The position numbers and the translations under genes were made by a program. From Myoxocephalus aenaeus (taxonomy: Eukaryota; Chordata; Actinopteri; Perciformes; Cottidae), in NCBI GenBank assembly GCA_038501785.1, contig JBAMJR010000243.1, positions 2,837,501 to 2,901,500 of the forward strand: 64,000 bases of DNA, in the 5' to 3' direction. Positions 45,893-57,920 of this stretch are shown piece by piece; position 1 is the stretch's first letter; each line of letters opens with the position of its first letter. The notes beneath the pieces were generated by a model that was not told the DNA's origin, ran no database searches, and saw only the letters and a list, made by a program, of their open reading frames with translations.

Positions 45893-46230
45893 GTCGCCTC
45901 CCTCAGTTCCCCAGATCAGCAGGACGGTACTGGAGGTGAATACCGGCCCCGGGCATCCCGTGCGCGCTGCTGTTCCGCTGCTGAAATGCTCCGCTTGTCT
46001 AATAAGGACTAGTATATGATATTATATTTATATTAAGCTCGGGTGTCTCGCGGTCAGCCGGTGGCCGTGACAGGCAGCTTGTGTCCCGCCTGGCATCCTC
46101 TGCGTGTCGGTGGAGCAGCGAGTCCTGCGCATCCGATCAGGAAGCCGGAGGAGACGGCCAGACTGCTGTGAAGCTGCCCGGAGGAACGGGGACGTGCACT
46201 TCCGGCCTGGCCTTTCAAAACAAAAGCCCA
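45893..46230. promoter_or_regulatory. GC-rich presumptive abca2 promoter/5' UTR
   Basis: GC- and CpG-rich sequence lies directly upstream of the abca2 start codon, which is read on the minus strand. This suits a CpG-type vertebrate promoter. I see no TATA box and cannot place the transcription start. Inference only. Confidence 0.45.
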
Positions 46231-46976
46231 TCCTAATGTCCAGGAAGCTGTTGTGTCAGAGATCTGAGTGAGTCAAAGTCCCCAGTGCAGCATTTAGCAC
46301 CACAAAAAGGTCTCTTGTTTTACAAAGGAGGTGGAATCCCAAACATGTTGTACTTTGATGGGACTCTGTGTTCCAACATTTTCTCTCACAGACTGCAGGA
46401 TGCTGTCAACTCGCCTTCCACCGTGCTCTCCATTCCTCAATCCCATCAAGGGCTTATTTTCCTCATGGACGGGGAACGTTTATGACAACAGATGTCCTAC
46501 CTGGATACAATGAATGATGTCTGCACATGTCTGCAGAAGATTGCCAGAGATGAATCAGGCATGCACAGAGTCTTTCTCAGGTAGTTGAAGCAGGAGCCGT
46601 CCCTCTAGTGTTGTCTGACAGGTTGCTGTTACTGAAGACACTATGGCTGTTGTCATGTCATGTAATCACATGTTCTGTTTATTGTATCCATAAGATGCAA
46701 AATGAATGGCTCATGTTTAATCACATGGTTGTAAAACAGGATAATGTCTGACATCATTCATATAGCCTGAAGAATGTAGAACAAACTATAACTGTCAAAC
46801 CCAATGAGGACAGACGGTTGCACTTCTGTCTCTGGAGCTAACCCATAAACCTTAAACGTATGTATAGTGACAGTAGCTAGCGGGACGGGTTCCTCAGCTG
46901 GTTTGCCAACTGCCAATAAACCAGAGAAGAAAAGGAGAAGGACTACAGGAAGAAGAAGACGGACAAAGAGTGTTTC

Positions 46977-47300
46977 TTAGGAGTAGCATTTATTGTTCCA
47001 GAATTTAATATCAAAATAGGTAAAATGATCATGGAGGGATTATTAGTTTACAATGCTGGAATGATGTTAGCACTACAGTGGATAGAGGACACAAGAGCAT
47101 TGAGGGCAATCATCTGTTCAGACTCCAGTTCATCATCAGCCTGCTTACAGAACAGCCACCAGACATCCTTATTTAAATACAACAAACATCATACAGAATT
47201 AAAATGATGGGTCTGAAGTGTTCCTATAGGTACCAGCACATGTTGGTGTCAAAGGGAATGAAACGGCAGAAAAAGCTAAAAAATAGCTGCACAAATGTTG
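46977..47300 (+). pseudogene. Dead LINE RNase H domain fragment between abca2 and the galactosyltransferase gene
   Basis: An interrupted frame reads IVPEFNIKIGK, LALQWIEDTRALRAIICSDS and a downstream QMLQ piece. This is the RNase H fold of I-clade non-LTR elements (the DS of ICSDS is catalytic). Stops and a frameshift are visible. Confidence 0.65.
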
Positions 47301-47570
47301 CAGTCAACTTCAGTAAATCAGAAACCAAAAGTATTATTTAATATGTGTGAGTATATATTCTTATTTGAAGGCTTTATATATTTTGTATATTGGTCTCTTA
47401 TTATTATGATTAATCATCAATTATTATTTTCAGGAGTATTATTATTAGACTTATTGTTATCAATAGTTTTACTCGTATTATTATCGTTGTTTTAATTTAA
47501 TTTACTTTTCCAGGAATATTTCCCATTGAGAAGTAATATTCCGGCGTCGGCCATAAATATTGATGAAATC

Positions 47571-47610
47571 CGCCAATCAGGTGAGCAGCAGCACACCGTG
47601 TGGACCAATC
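47571..47610 (+). promoter_or_regulatory. Two CCAAT boxes upstream of the galactosyltransferase gene
   Basis: CCAAT occurs at 47573-47577 and 47605-47609, both in the classic ccaatca context, about 170-205 bases before the start codon in GC-rich DNA. No TATA box is seen. The promoter role is inferred. Confidence 0.4.
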
Positions 47611-47778
47611 ACAGCGCTGGGTTCCGACACGCCCCCCCCCGCCGGGTGAGGTTGGGCCAGATCTCCTCTTCCTGGTTCTGCCGCCCTGCACCCACACACA
47701 CGCGGCGTGACTTCCCGGGTTCTTTGGGGCTCGTGTCGGTGTGGCCCGACCCCAGAGGGAGCGCGAGCCGTCGGGGCG

Positions 47779-48882
47779 ATGAGGAGGACTCGTCTCTGGA
47801 GGTCAGTGACGTTACTCTTCGTCACGGCCGCGCTCGCGCTGTGTGCGCACGTCGTCCTGAGCAGAGCGAGGCCAAAGCCGGGTCCCATTCCCGCGGAGGA
47901 ATACCGCCTCATCGCGCCTGACACGTACGAGTACGTCCTCAACCAGCCGGCTGCGTGCGGGGGCGGAGCCAGAGCCCCCTTCCTGGTGCTCATGGTCCCA
48001 GTGGCCCCTCTGGAGGCCGCGGCGAGGGAGGCCGTCCGGACCACGTGGGGCGCTCCGGGTCAGGACACCCTCACCCTGTTCCACGTGGGCCTCCCCGAGG
48101 GGGGGCGGGGCTCGCGCGCGCAGGCCGCGCTGGAGGAGGAGAGCAGGGCGCGCGCAGACATCATCCAGGTGAGCTTCCAGGACAGTTACCAGAACCTGAC
48201 GATCAAGACCATGATGATGATGAGCTGGCTGGCGACCCACTGCCCCAACGCGTCCTACGCCATGAAGGTGATGCACGTTGTAGTCTGACTTCTTCAAGGA
48301 GTTGTACTCTCTTGATTCTTGTTGTTCTGAGTTTGTCCTCATGGCTGAATGCACTTATTGTAAGTCTCTTTGGATAAAAGCGTCCGCTAAATGACATGTG
48401 ATGTGATGAAGGTGGACGCCGACTCCTTCGTGAACGTCTCCTTCCTCCTGGGAAGACTCCGGCGCCGCTCCCCCGGGCGAGGCTTCATCACGGGGTCCGT
48501 GATCAGCGACGGCCGGCCGAGGAGGGAGAGCCACAGCAAGTGGCGCGTGTCGGAGGATCTGTACCCGGAGGACCGCTTCCCGCCGTACGTGTCCGGGGCC
48601 GGGTACGTCTTCTCCGCCGACCTGGCCCCCGGGATCTCCTGGGCGTCCCGGTTCGTGAGGCCGATCCCCCTGGAGGACGTCTACGTGGGGCTGTGTCTGC
48701 GGGTGCTGGGCGTCCGGCCGGTGTACTCCCTCGGCCTGCCGACCTTCAGGAACCTGTTCCAGGTCCGACAGCTGGAGTACGACCGGTGCACCTTCGCCCA
48801 TCTGGCCCTCGCCAACGGGTTCAAGCCCGCCCAGCTGCTGCACATGTGGCAGGACTTCTCCAAGGGCCACAGCAGCTGCTGA
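47779..48882 (+). CDS. Beta-1,3-galactosyltransferase-like type II Golgi enzyme (GT31), interrupted by a retro-insertion
   Basis: Predicted to transfer galactose from UDP-Gal in beta-1,3 linkage to GlcNAc or GalNAc ends in the Golgi lumen (family inference, closest in feel to B3GALT1/2/5). Coding parts are 47779-48267 and 48412-48882, in the same frame. Together they give 319 residues, normal for the family. A short basic tail (MRRTRLWR) precedes one signal-anchor helix, followed by AREAVRTTWG, SYQNLTIKTMMMMSWL, the DxD metal/UDP site DAD at about 165-167, SGAGYVFSADL and EDVYVG at about 251-256. N-glycan sequons NLT, NAS and NVS are present. The start was chosen at 47779 because the helix follows directly; an in-frame ATG at 47707 would add 24 residues. 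Family coding regions are normally intronless. Here 144 bases split the frame just before DxD and bring a TGA (48286), leaving 169 residues if unspliced. It is either a gene with a new intron or a young pseudogene. Confidence 0.8.
48268..48411 (+). other. Candidate novel intron made by a retro-insertion in the galactosyltransferase gene
   Basis: The sequence reads AAG|GTGATG at the 5' end and GATGAAG|GTGGAC at the 3' end. Removing 48268-48411 restores ATG AAG GTG GAC GCC in frame. The unit is 144 bases with GT...AG ends. The donor is moderate. The acceptor is weak, with no pyrimidine tract, and a possible branch site is ctaaat about 24 bases upstream. Splicing is an inference. Confidence 0.55.
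48271..48405 (+). mobile_element. 5'-truncated retroelement tail (teleost family ending gataaaagcg...aaatgac) with 9-bp target duplication
   Basis: The duplicated sequence atgaaggtg occurs at 48262-48270 and 48406-48414 and flanks 135 bases of non-coding sequence. The insert contains the motif ctctttggataaaagcgtc followed by a short atgtg-type tail. A second copy of the same family lies at about 8816-8960 on the other strand. Short length, a tail at one end and a target duplication indicate LINE-driven retrotransposition. Confidence 0.8.
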
Positions 48883-48915
48883 CGGAGACCATGACGCACT
48901 GGCTGCCTCACAGTT

Positions 48916-48921
48916 ATTAAA
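48916..48921 (+). terminator. ATTAAA poly(A) signal of the galactosyltransferase gene
   Basis: ATTAAA lies 34 bases after the TGA stop, giving a very short 3' UTR if used. A plausible, unproven signal. Confidence 0.4.
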
Positions 48922-49770
48922 GCAATTATGACACAAATATTATATATATATAACTGCTGTAAAGGACGGGAAGCCATGCGACACTTACACTGTTAGTTAT
49001 CAGGGAGTTAACACATATCTACAGGGGTGTAAAGGAATGTTCTGAATCAATTAGTCAAACAGTGGTAGTTAATCAGATCGTTCTCAGCCATCCTGGACTT
49101 CTTCAAATGCTCACATGTCTTCCTTTGTGCTCGTCAGACAAAGAAAAGCAGCAGCTGGACACCTGCAGATGCACTTCCTGTTGGTCCACAGGTCCAGGTC
49201 CACCCAGATGGTAAAGAATGTGGCTCTTAGATAGTTAGCGGACCCACAGACCAGAACATGCAGAATCCGTTCCAAGTAGCTTCTCAAATAGGACGATTTG
49301 CTGCCTTTCTCTGTTTTGATTCACTTCTTTTTAAATATATTTACTTCTAGCTTTAAAAAAAGATAAATAATCAGAAATTAGAATTAGAGCGACGATGAGC
49401 TGACTAAAACTAAACTGTTCATACTGTTGTCTATGAATCTAATCACGATGGTCGTTTTCTTCTGTTGTCGCTGGACTAATCGATCAGGTGTTCAGCTCTA
49501 ATTGATCATGAAGGAGCTGTTAGAGTGCAGAGTTTGCAGTTTACACCAAAGACTTAAAAACGTCCATACTGCTGTAATTACCCGAACCTTAAATGACATG
49601 GAGCCATATGACCCTTCACTGTGTGTGTGTGTGTGTGTGTGTCTATACATATATATGTGTGTATATGTATATGTATGATGTATGAGAGAGAGCTTCACAG
49701 GATGTTGCTTTTATAATGCGACCTGCAGCCTATCAGTGCCCAGGTTGCTGCTGTGCCTTCTTCATTTACT

Positions 49771-51008
49771 GGCTGCGGTCGAATAGTCCATTTTGGTGAG
49801 AACCTTCCTAACTGAGTGAAATGATCCGGAAGTACCTCAGTGGTCGCCATGATAAGAGCCGGTGGAATTGTCCAAACGCAAAGGAAAGGAGCTTCAATGC
49901 TTCCTAACTTAGCTCCTTTAGCATAGGAACCACTGGACCTTCCTTACGAAAGGAAAGGAGATAATGCCGACCCACAATTCCTTGCGGCGGCAACATTTAA
50001 AGTGACGTATCATTCGGCCGTTCACGAGAACAGACGATCATGACCGACACACGCAGATCATGTAAATAACTGTTGCTATAACTTGGAAACACTTTCAATA
50101 ATCTGTTAAACCTGCTGGCAAACTACAGACGTTATGTTGCTGAAAAGTGATGAAACTGCTGTAAAGTGATCAAACTGCTGTAAAGTGATCAAAGTGCTGT
50201 AAAGTGATCAAACTGCTGTAAAGTGATGAAACTGACGTATTTTATATTCTCTCTGGTGTTGAACTGCAGCTTCAGCCTCATTCTTTTATTTTATTTGACT
50301 TCAGTTACAGAAGCTTTAATGAAAGAGTTAAACTGGACGAGCTCTTCAGTCTGAGTCATGTTTCTGATTATCATCTTTTTAATCAACTATTTTGTCACAT
50401 TACAATAAAACATATCAAGTCAACACGAGTTGTGTGGTGTTTCATAAACTGTTGTCTGCATATTTTTATGATCAGATTATAATCTGCATGTAAATAAACC
50501 ATAACAACATAAAGGGATATGAGACACACATATATGACACACATCGTTTGTGGGATAACGTATTTAATTCAGCATGTTTTAAACTGAACAAAGAGACAGT
50601 TTTAGTAGCTTTGTACGTTGGTTTCACTTTCATATTCCTTCGTTCATTTCTATTCCAACCTCGTTATTAAAGTAATATATGAACCGGGTTGTTTATGTCG
50701 TTATGACGCAACACTGTAAGAAGACGGACGAAGTATATAAACTGCGCTTTTTGTAGTCCTTCTTCAGAACATTGTAGTTTCACCGCTGCAGACTGACGTC
50801 ACTAACATGCGCCTGCCGTCGCGTCATAACTACGTCGCTTAGGGAAAGTGGAGTCGGATTTGCCAAACACCGCGGTTGTCTTCTCCTAACTCCTTATGAA
50901 TTCTCCTTCCCTTCTTTCCTTAACCCTGTGACGTTTTCCACAGAGGTCAAGGAAAAGTGCTCAGGGTTAGACGTTAGGAGGTCATTATTTGACTAATCGA
51001 CCGCAGCC
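49771..51008. mobile_element. 1.24-kb element with terminal inverted repeats (family unknown)
   Basis: The left end ggctgcggtcgaatagtc is matched by the right end gactaatcgaccgcagcc, an 18-bp inverted repeat with one mismatch. The interior has no coding capacity. The target duplication is uncertain (ACT flanks both sides). Confidence 0.65.
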
Positions 51009-51092
51009 ACTGTCTTCTGACTGTCTATATGTATGTAGTTGCACGTGACGGCCAGCGGGTGGCAGTGTGTGCAGCAGCTGATGGAAATGGAC

Positions 51093-52789
51093 CAGTGTTG
51101 TATAAAGTACCCAAAAGCCGTACTTGAGTAAAAGTAAAGATACTTTACTGGAAAATTACTCCAGTAAAAGTAAAAGTCACCTATTAAAATACTACTTGAG
51201 TAAAAGTCTTAAAGTATCTGATATTTTCTGTACTTAAGTATCAAAAGTATTTTTCTGATATAAAATGTACTTAAGTATTGAAAGTAAAAGTACAAGTACA
51301 TGCTTTTAATAAAAAAGCAATGGGTCAGAGTTTTGAGAATTATGAAGTTTATTCTTTTAAGTGCTGTGGTCACCGTGACCAAGGACCAGGAGTTGTGTTG
51401 ATACAATAACCATATATATTATGTTCAACATAATATATTGTACCTAAGTATACTTTTGCATCTACTATGAACTTACCATCGTAATTCTCCAAAAAGCAAT
51501 ATGACACTATGAAGGAGTTGTAACAGTGTGGTTATAAGTATGCTCATTCTGCCCGGTAACGGTCCGTGGGTCCCTTGGTACCGGGTCCCTTGGTACCGGG
51601 CCGTGGGGCCCTTGATATCAGGCCCCTTGGTACTGGGCCGCACAGAAAGAATGAATGAAAAATGTAAGTTAAATTAAAAAAGTCCGGAAAAATGTTTTAT
51701 TGTGAAAAATGACCAGATACATCCGTCTGTGGTAACCTCAGACGGAACCTCTTGACACATGTCAATATGTCACGTTACCCTAAAAATTAAACTTAAGTCT
51801 GTTTCAACTCTGCCGGTGTTCTGGATTAAAACCAAGGCAGAGTATCCTGAGATCGCCAAAAAAGCATGAAAACCTGCTTTCATTCCAACATCCTGTCTTT
51901 GTGCAGCGGGTTATAAGTTAAGCAGTAGACTGGACTAAAGGTTTAGTTAGCAGTAGAGTCAGTAGACTGGACTAAAGGTTTAGTTAGCAGTAGAGTCAGT
52001 AGACTGGACTAAAGGTTTAGTTAGCAGTAGAGTCAGTAGACTGGACTAAAGGTTTAGTTAGCAGTAGAGTCAGTAGACTGGACTAAAGGTTTAGTTAGCA
52101 GTAGAGTCAGTAGACTGGACTAAAGGTTTAGTTAGGAGTAGAGTCAGTAGACTGGACTAAAGGTTTAGTTAGGAGTAGAGTCAGTAGACTGGACTAAAGG
52201 TTTAGTTAGGAGTAGAGTCAGTAGACTGGACTAAAGGTTTAGTTAGCAGTAGAGTCAGTAGACTGGACTAAAGGTTTAGTTAGCAGTAGAGTCAGTAGAC
52301 TGGACTAAAGGTTTAGTTAGCAGTAGAGTCAGTAGACTGGACTAAAGGTTTAGTTAGGCGTAGACTGGACATAACGAACACACGTCAGGTGTCGTTGTCT
52401 CCTGTCTTTCCGAGGTCGGACCCGGTCCGTGACAGTTTGGTCTTCACGTTACCGGCCCGTGACGCATAAAGGTTTGGGAGTGCTGGACTAGAGGATGTAG
52501 AGGGAAAATGCAAAACATTGTGATTCGCAAAACCTGCTTGGTGGAGTCTGTGTTCCACCACAGTCCCCGATGTTTTTTTTTTCTTTCTAAAGATAGATTG
52601 GATTTTGTAGCGAGTAACGAAGGTTTCAGGAGAAATGTATCGGAGTAAAAGTATCAGTTTTCTTTGCAAAATGTAGTGAAGTAAAAGTAAAAGTAAACAA
52701 ATATAAATAGTAAAGTAGAGTACATATATCCCCAACAACTACTTAAGTACAGTAACGAAGTATTTCTACTTCGTTACTATACACCACTG
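51093..52789. mobile_element. Complete non-autonomous hAT element (Tol2-like ends), 8-bp target duplication
   Basis: The ends are cagtgttgtataaagtac and, inverted, cagtggtgtatagtaacg. The exact 8-bp duplication aaatggac flanks them at 51085-51092 and 52790-52797. Subterminal DNA is full of agtaaaagta motifs, as in Tol2-type elements. No transposase. A 37-bp minisatellite sits inside. Confidence 0.85.
51925..52358. repeat. 37-bp minisatellite inside the hAT element (about 12 copies)
   Basis: The unit contains agtagactggactaaagg followed by tttagttagcagtagagtc. Units are nearly identical; a g/c variant (ttaggag versus ttagcag) clusters in the middle copies. Confidence 0.95.
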
Positions 52790-53059
52790 AAATGGACTTT
52801 GATTTAGTGCCTAGTGCAGATAGACTCTATGACCTTTATACAGGGATAATTGTGAAGATGAGAATTTAAAAACAATTCTCCCAGAAGAGCATTTAATTAT
52901 GCATTTAGTTTATTTTTCTCTTTTAAGTTCCAACAGTTTGATCACTGAAGCAACTTTTGTTTTTTTCTGCATATTAATGAGAACATATGTACTTGTTTGT
53001 CAGTGCATTCATATTTATTTCATGTATGTGAGTTTTCTTCATGCTGCTCTTGATGTGTT

Positions 53060-53088
53060 GTTATTATTATTATTATTATTATTATTAA

Positions 53089-53134
<46 letters not shown>

Positions 53135-53141
53135 ATTATTG
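53060..53141. repeat. (ATT)n microsatellite
   Basis: Trinucleotide tract in gene-free DNA. It creates a poly-Leu/Ile spurious frame. Confidence 0.95.
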
Positions 53142-53757
53142 CTGCTGCTACTTTTGTTGTCACTTTTAGTTTTTCATGCTGGAATAAATGCTGTTCCTTC
53201 TAGACAAAATAAAAGTCTGGGGTAAATATTGAACACATTGTTTTGTTTATATCGTGTGTTAACAACCGGGTGTGTCTAAGTCCTGGAGGTGTGGATGGGC
53301 CTGGCTGAAGTCCTGGTGCCGTTGGGGAGCTGCATGAAGACGTGTTGTCCGTGGGGCCCTTGAAGGGGACACATGCATGGTGGCTGGTTGCTGCAACGCT
53401 TTTGGTGTGAACGCAGCATCAGTCTGTGTCGTTCTCGTCCACAAAGGAAAGTAGCTCCACATAGTTCCCTTCTTTGTGACTCTTTACGTTCGTCGTGTCC
53501 CCTGAAGGAGAGCTCCTGTTTACCCAAAACGATGACAGTCTATCAGTCTTTTCAGTATTTCCCTGTTCTTCTTCACTTTTTCGTTGTGGAGCTCCGTTTC
53601 CCTGAAAACTTGTTTGTTGATCTGAAAATCTACTCGGGTCTCTCCAAACGTTTTCAAGGCTGGAAAGTGTCTTTGTCTTTATTAAGGGAACAGCATCTGG
53701 TGAGTGAACTGCTTTTTCTTTTTTTCACTCTGCTTTCCTCTCTGCCGGCACCCACAC

Positions 53758-54285
53758 TGTAACAAGTTCCTGTAGTTGTCACAGTAATATTACTGCATAC
53801 TGGCCATATTCTTACTGTAGAACTCCTATACAGCATGTTGCTGTAGATCTGCAATGCATCATGGTCAAAATTAATTCCCGGGTGAATCTTACTGTAAATA
53901 AATGTTGCTGTGAATCACAATACAGTAATTTTGAGCCGGTTTTCCTTTTTCAGCAATACACCATAATCCGTTTTAGCATTATTTTCAACACGGAGTTAGT
54001 TCACGCAGACAGAACACACAACAGGTCAGACAGCACAACATGCGTGTGTTTTCTGAGCTAACGCTACATGGCAGGGCAGACTGCAGGTATAACGGTGATC
54101 ATTGCTGCTAGCTTAACCCTGCTGTCGTGTTCGGGTCTAATCTGACCGACTTACAACTTTAATCAATCATAAATATTGTGTTTTACATCGGATTGCCTCA
54201 AGACCTCATGATATCCTCCACATAGGCATTTAAACATATAAAGTTGCTGATCACATTCCCCCACCCCCACTCTCTCTCTCACACG

Positions 54286-54371
<86 letters not shown>

Positions 54372-55360
54372 TTCAAACACTTGTTCACAGCCCCATATAT
54401 AAAGTTGTACACATTTCATGTACACATGTTTGTTATGGAACCATCTCTGTCCTGCTTCATGTGCCCATCCCCCCACGTGAACCACACCTTCCAGACTAAA
54501 CAATGCTTATCTTCTCACTTTCCCCCTAAATACACCTGGAACATCAAAGTAAGGGTTTCTTTCATGTCTCTCCTAATAAATACGGTACTATTGTCTGTTT
54601 ATTTTGTGTTGCAGGAAACCTCCACCAGGCTGATGTTGAGGCCCAGGTGTCCCTGCTGAGCCTCAAGGCTCATCATGTTGGTGAGATCCCAGTACCAGAC
54701 ACAACACCACATAGGCTGACATCGTCATAGTAGAAACATATTGTGGTATTTCTAATGGGAATCGGTAACCAATGTCTCTCTGTCCTTCCACTGCAGGGAA
54801 GAGACTCCTGCCCATGAAGAAGACTCAGTTCCTGTAGAAGACGAGCGCCCAGGGAGAGGATTCAGTTCAACACAGTAAAGTCAGTCATGGACATTTTATT
54901 GTACTACAATTACTTTGTTCAGTTCAAATTGTTTTTATACATTTTACCTGAATATTTTATTGCTTCCAGTGCTTGAATTTGACTGTTTACTGTCAAATTA
55001 CTTTAAAATATGTTTAAATTGGAATAAGTAAGAGGAACATTTAAAATGTTATATGTTCAAGAATACCATGAAAATGTTGTTGTTTACAAAACTTTTAATT
55101 TTTACAAACTAAAAACTAACTGTAAAATGTGTATTTAAAATGTTGAAATATTAAAATAAATGACTTTTGTTGAAAACAACTGCATCTTCATTTTACAGTA
55201 TGTAATTATTTTACTGTTATTCATTTACAGTAAAATGAGGATTTAAACAGTAGATTTAAACAGTAGTCTAGGATTTGCTGTATACTATACAGCAAATAAC
55301 TACTGTAATAACAACGACGGTACTGGGATTATTACTGTAAAAATGACTACAAACAGGTAC
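53758..55360. repeat. AT-rich block with recurrent TACAGTA/TTTACTGTAA motifs, probable old DNA element
   Basis: Repeated acagtaat and tactgtaa motifs in both orientations at its two edges suggest a decayed element. It is interrupted by a (CA)n tract. No gene recognised. Confidence 0.35.
54282..54368. repeat. (CA)n microsatellite
   Basis: About 43 dinucleotides in gene-free DNA. Confidence 0.95.
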
Positions 55361-55367
55361 TGTGATT

Positions 55368-56700
55368 CAGGGGTTCTTAACCTTTTTGACCTCGGGGCCC
55401 AACTTTTCAAGTACAAAGCCCATTCAAATATTAACACTGTATTGGTTTATTAACTAATTGATCATACTCTTGGTTTGACTTGTATTCAAAAACTAAATCA
55501 AATCTACTGAAGTGGAATTCTCCTCGCCGGGATATTCCTCGAGTGTTCAAGAATTGACAGAACGGGTTATATTACAATCAAGGTTATTTATTTTAGCAAT
55601 TACATACATGAAATGCATACCTAATACAAGGCCTTGGACTCCGCTCCCCTGTCTGTCTGCCCTCCACACGGTCAGCACGCCTCAGGATGAGTGAGCCCCG
55701 AACTCAGAGAGTAAAGGGTTTTTTATCCTCTTTCTTTCTGACTTTCTCTTTTTTCTGACTCCAATACTTTTCAAATATTCCCAGTGAAAAACACACAACC
55801 CAGGTTCCCAGACAACTACCCTTGAAACACTGTTGCTTTCTCCTCAAGGCCGGATACAGGACGAGGGAGAAATAGATGAGTTTGCACCTACTGATAAATT
55901 TAATTAATAGTTAGAACAATGAACACAAGACCAGTGTGTGAGACTCATCTCATGGTTCTCTTTCAAGTGTGCTGCATATTTTCATCGGACGTCCCAAACT
56001 TTATCTGACAGACAGGGGAGTAAGAGTTCTGTGGTTTCTCACACCTGACACACACACACACATCCTTCATTTTTAAGCAAGCATTATCTTAAAAACAGAG
56101 TATTCAACCAAAGCTGTATTAATCATAAACAGAGTATTCACCTAATGTTATATAAATCATTAAACAGAGTATTCAGCCAATGCTATATAAATCATAAATT
56201 CTCTTCACTACCTACAGTTCAACAAGCAAAAACCTTGTCAAATACATGACATGATACAATGTATTGATCATGTGTATGTAAACCTGCACAGACAACAAGT
56301 CATGGAACAAATCAAGCTGATACAAGAACTCATTTAAAGGCTCAAATCAGGCGTATTAACACCAAACATAACCAATTATTTGATTGTTCTACAAAAACAA
56401 GGGGGATTTGATACATAATGTGGTAATAAAAGAAATGCACTGCACAATTATCAGGAAAGTAGTTTTTTTAGGATTAATTGTATTATTGAACTACTACAGT
56501 GCTCTCGGTTAATCCAACATGTTAATAAACCTCAAACCTGAACATTTAAGACAGTAAAAGTGAGGTTTTGATTTCTTAGGAGAATATCTTGTGCCGCTAG
56601 CTCGCGCCGTGGTGGTGGTGGGAGAGCGCTCGCTGCTAGGCCCCATCAAGCGGGGTGTCTGGGTGTGAGGCGTGAGATCCCTATGAGATCCCTATGAGAT
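55368..56700. repeat. Region starting with a hAT-type end; no gene
   Basis: caggggttcttaaccttttt at 55368 matches the usual hAT terminal sequence. The rest is AT-rich without coding signals, and the right end was not located. Confidence 0.4.
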
Positions 56701-56749
56701 CCCTATGTAAACAATATCAGACGGCACTGAAGGCCTATGTCGAAAATGC

Positions 56750-56798
<49 letters not shown>

Positions 56799-56976
56799 CA
56801 TACATACATACATACCAGTGGCGGGCCGTGCATTTTCGACCTAGGCCTTCTGTGCCGTCTGATATCACATATTATATTACACAGCAGGTGGAACGCCTTC
56901 GGACACTCCTTCCTGTCACACATCACCAGCTCGCCTTCCTTGCCGCAGCAGAAGCAGAAGCACTCGTGCGTGTGCT

Positions 56977-57910
56977 TTAGGGCTGCAACTAACGATTATT
57001 TTAATAATCGATTAATCGGTTGATTATTTTTTCGACTAATCGATGAATCGGATAAAAAAAAGCATTCATTTCCAACCCTTTATTCAAAAACAGAACAGAG
57101 TGCAACAAATCTTCAGAAAGTGCACAAACAGGTTGCTTCTTGAACATCCCTAAGCTGTTAATTAAAAAAAAATATATACACATGTATGCTTTACATCTGC
57201 CAAATATATAGGCATGTCAGGCCTTTTTACTGTAATTGATCTCCTTGGAGCAGAGGCTGCATTTACATGCCCTGCTTTATCAATATGTATGAACACTGGG
57301 ACAGAGGGAAGCTGTACTGCTCCTCTCACGTATGTTTTGACCACTTCATCTCAGCTCTGCATCAAGCTGCGCTGCATATAGAGCGTCCTCTTCCTTAAAC
57401 TCTTTCATTCACATCATCTGATCAATATCTGGGTCTCTTATGACCACGACATCACGTTGTTGGCTAAGCCCAACTACAAGATTTGATTCATTCTACTTTG
57501 AGTAAAAAAACAAAACAACCTGCAGCCAGATCCTCCGGTTTGCCGGTTTAACGTTAACGAGTGACTGGTGAACTGAACCAGACCGGGGGGTTACGGCATG
57601 TTTCATCACGTTACGTTTTTTACAAGCAAGACTGAACTGTAACGGAACATAAAGTAACTTTAACGACAATACACAACCCAAACACGTTAGCTAACGTGAT
57701 AGCAAGCTGACTAGCTTCCATTAAAAACAAGTTTGAGGGAAATGAAGCCGCTGTAGACATCTTAACGCTGATTGGCCAAGACTCGACACATCAAAGATCT
57801 TCTATTGCGAAGATTTTTTTTCTTCTCCGCGACTTATTGACTGCTGTAATAATCGCGCGACACAACGAATCAATAATGAAATTCGTTGCCAACTCTTTTG
57901 TTAATCGATT
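56977..57910. repeat. Dispersed element with attaatcgatt-rich ends
   Basis: It begins ggctgcaactaacgattatt and contains alternating aatcgat motifs; the right side again has gttaatcgatttttatt before the Rex3 junction. A common fish repeat type, class not certain. Confidence 0.5.
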
Positions 57911-57920
57911 TTTATTAAGG

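Noticed and set aside
47707..47778. Upstream ATG as the galactosyltransferase start
   Set aside because: It adds 24 residues before a clear signal anchor; the start at 47779 gives the usual short basic cytosolic tail. Not excluded.
47812..48354. 180-codon minus-strand frame opposite the galactosyltransferase
   Set aside because: Antisense shadow of a GC-rich coding region, without family match.
48355..48936. 193-codon minus-strand frame
   Set aside because: Antisense shadow of the second half of the galactosyltransferase.
53373..53762. 129-codon plus-strand frame with a hydrophobic middle
   Set aside because: Starts in a transposon end (ggtgtgaacgcagc) and has no family resemblance.
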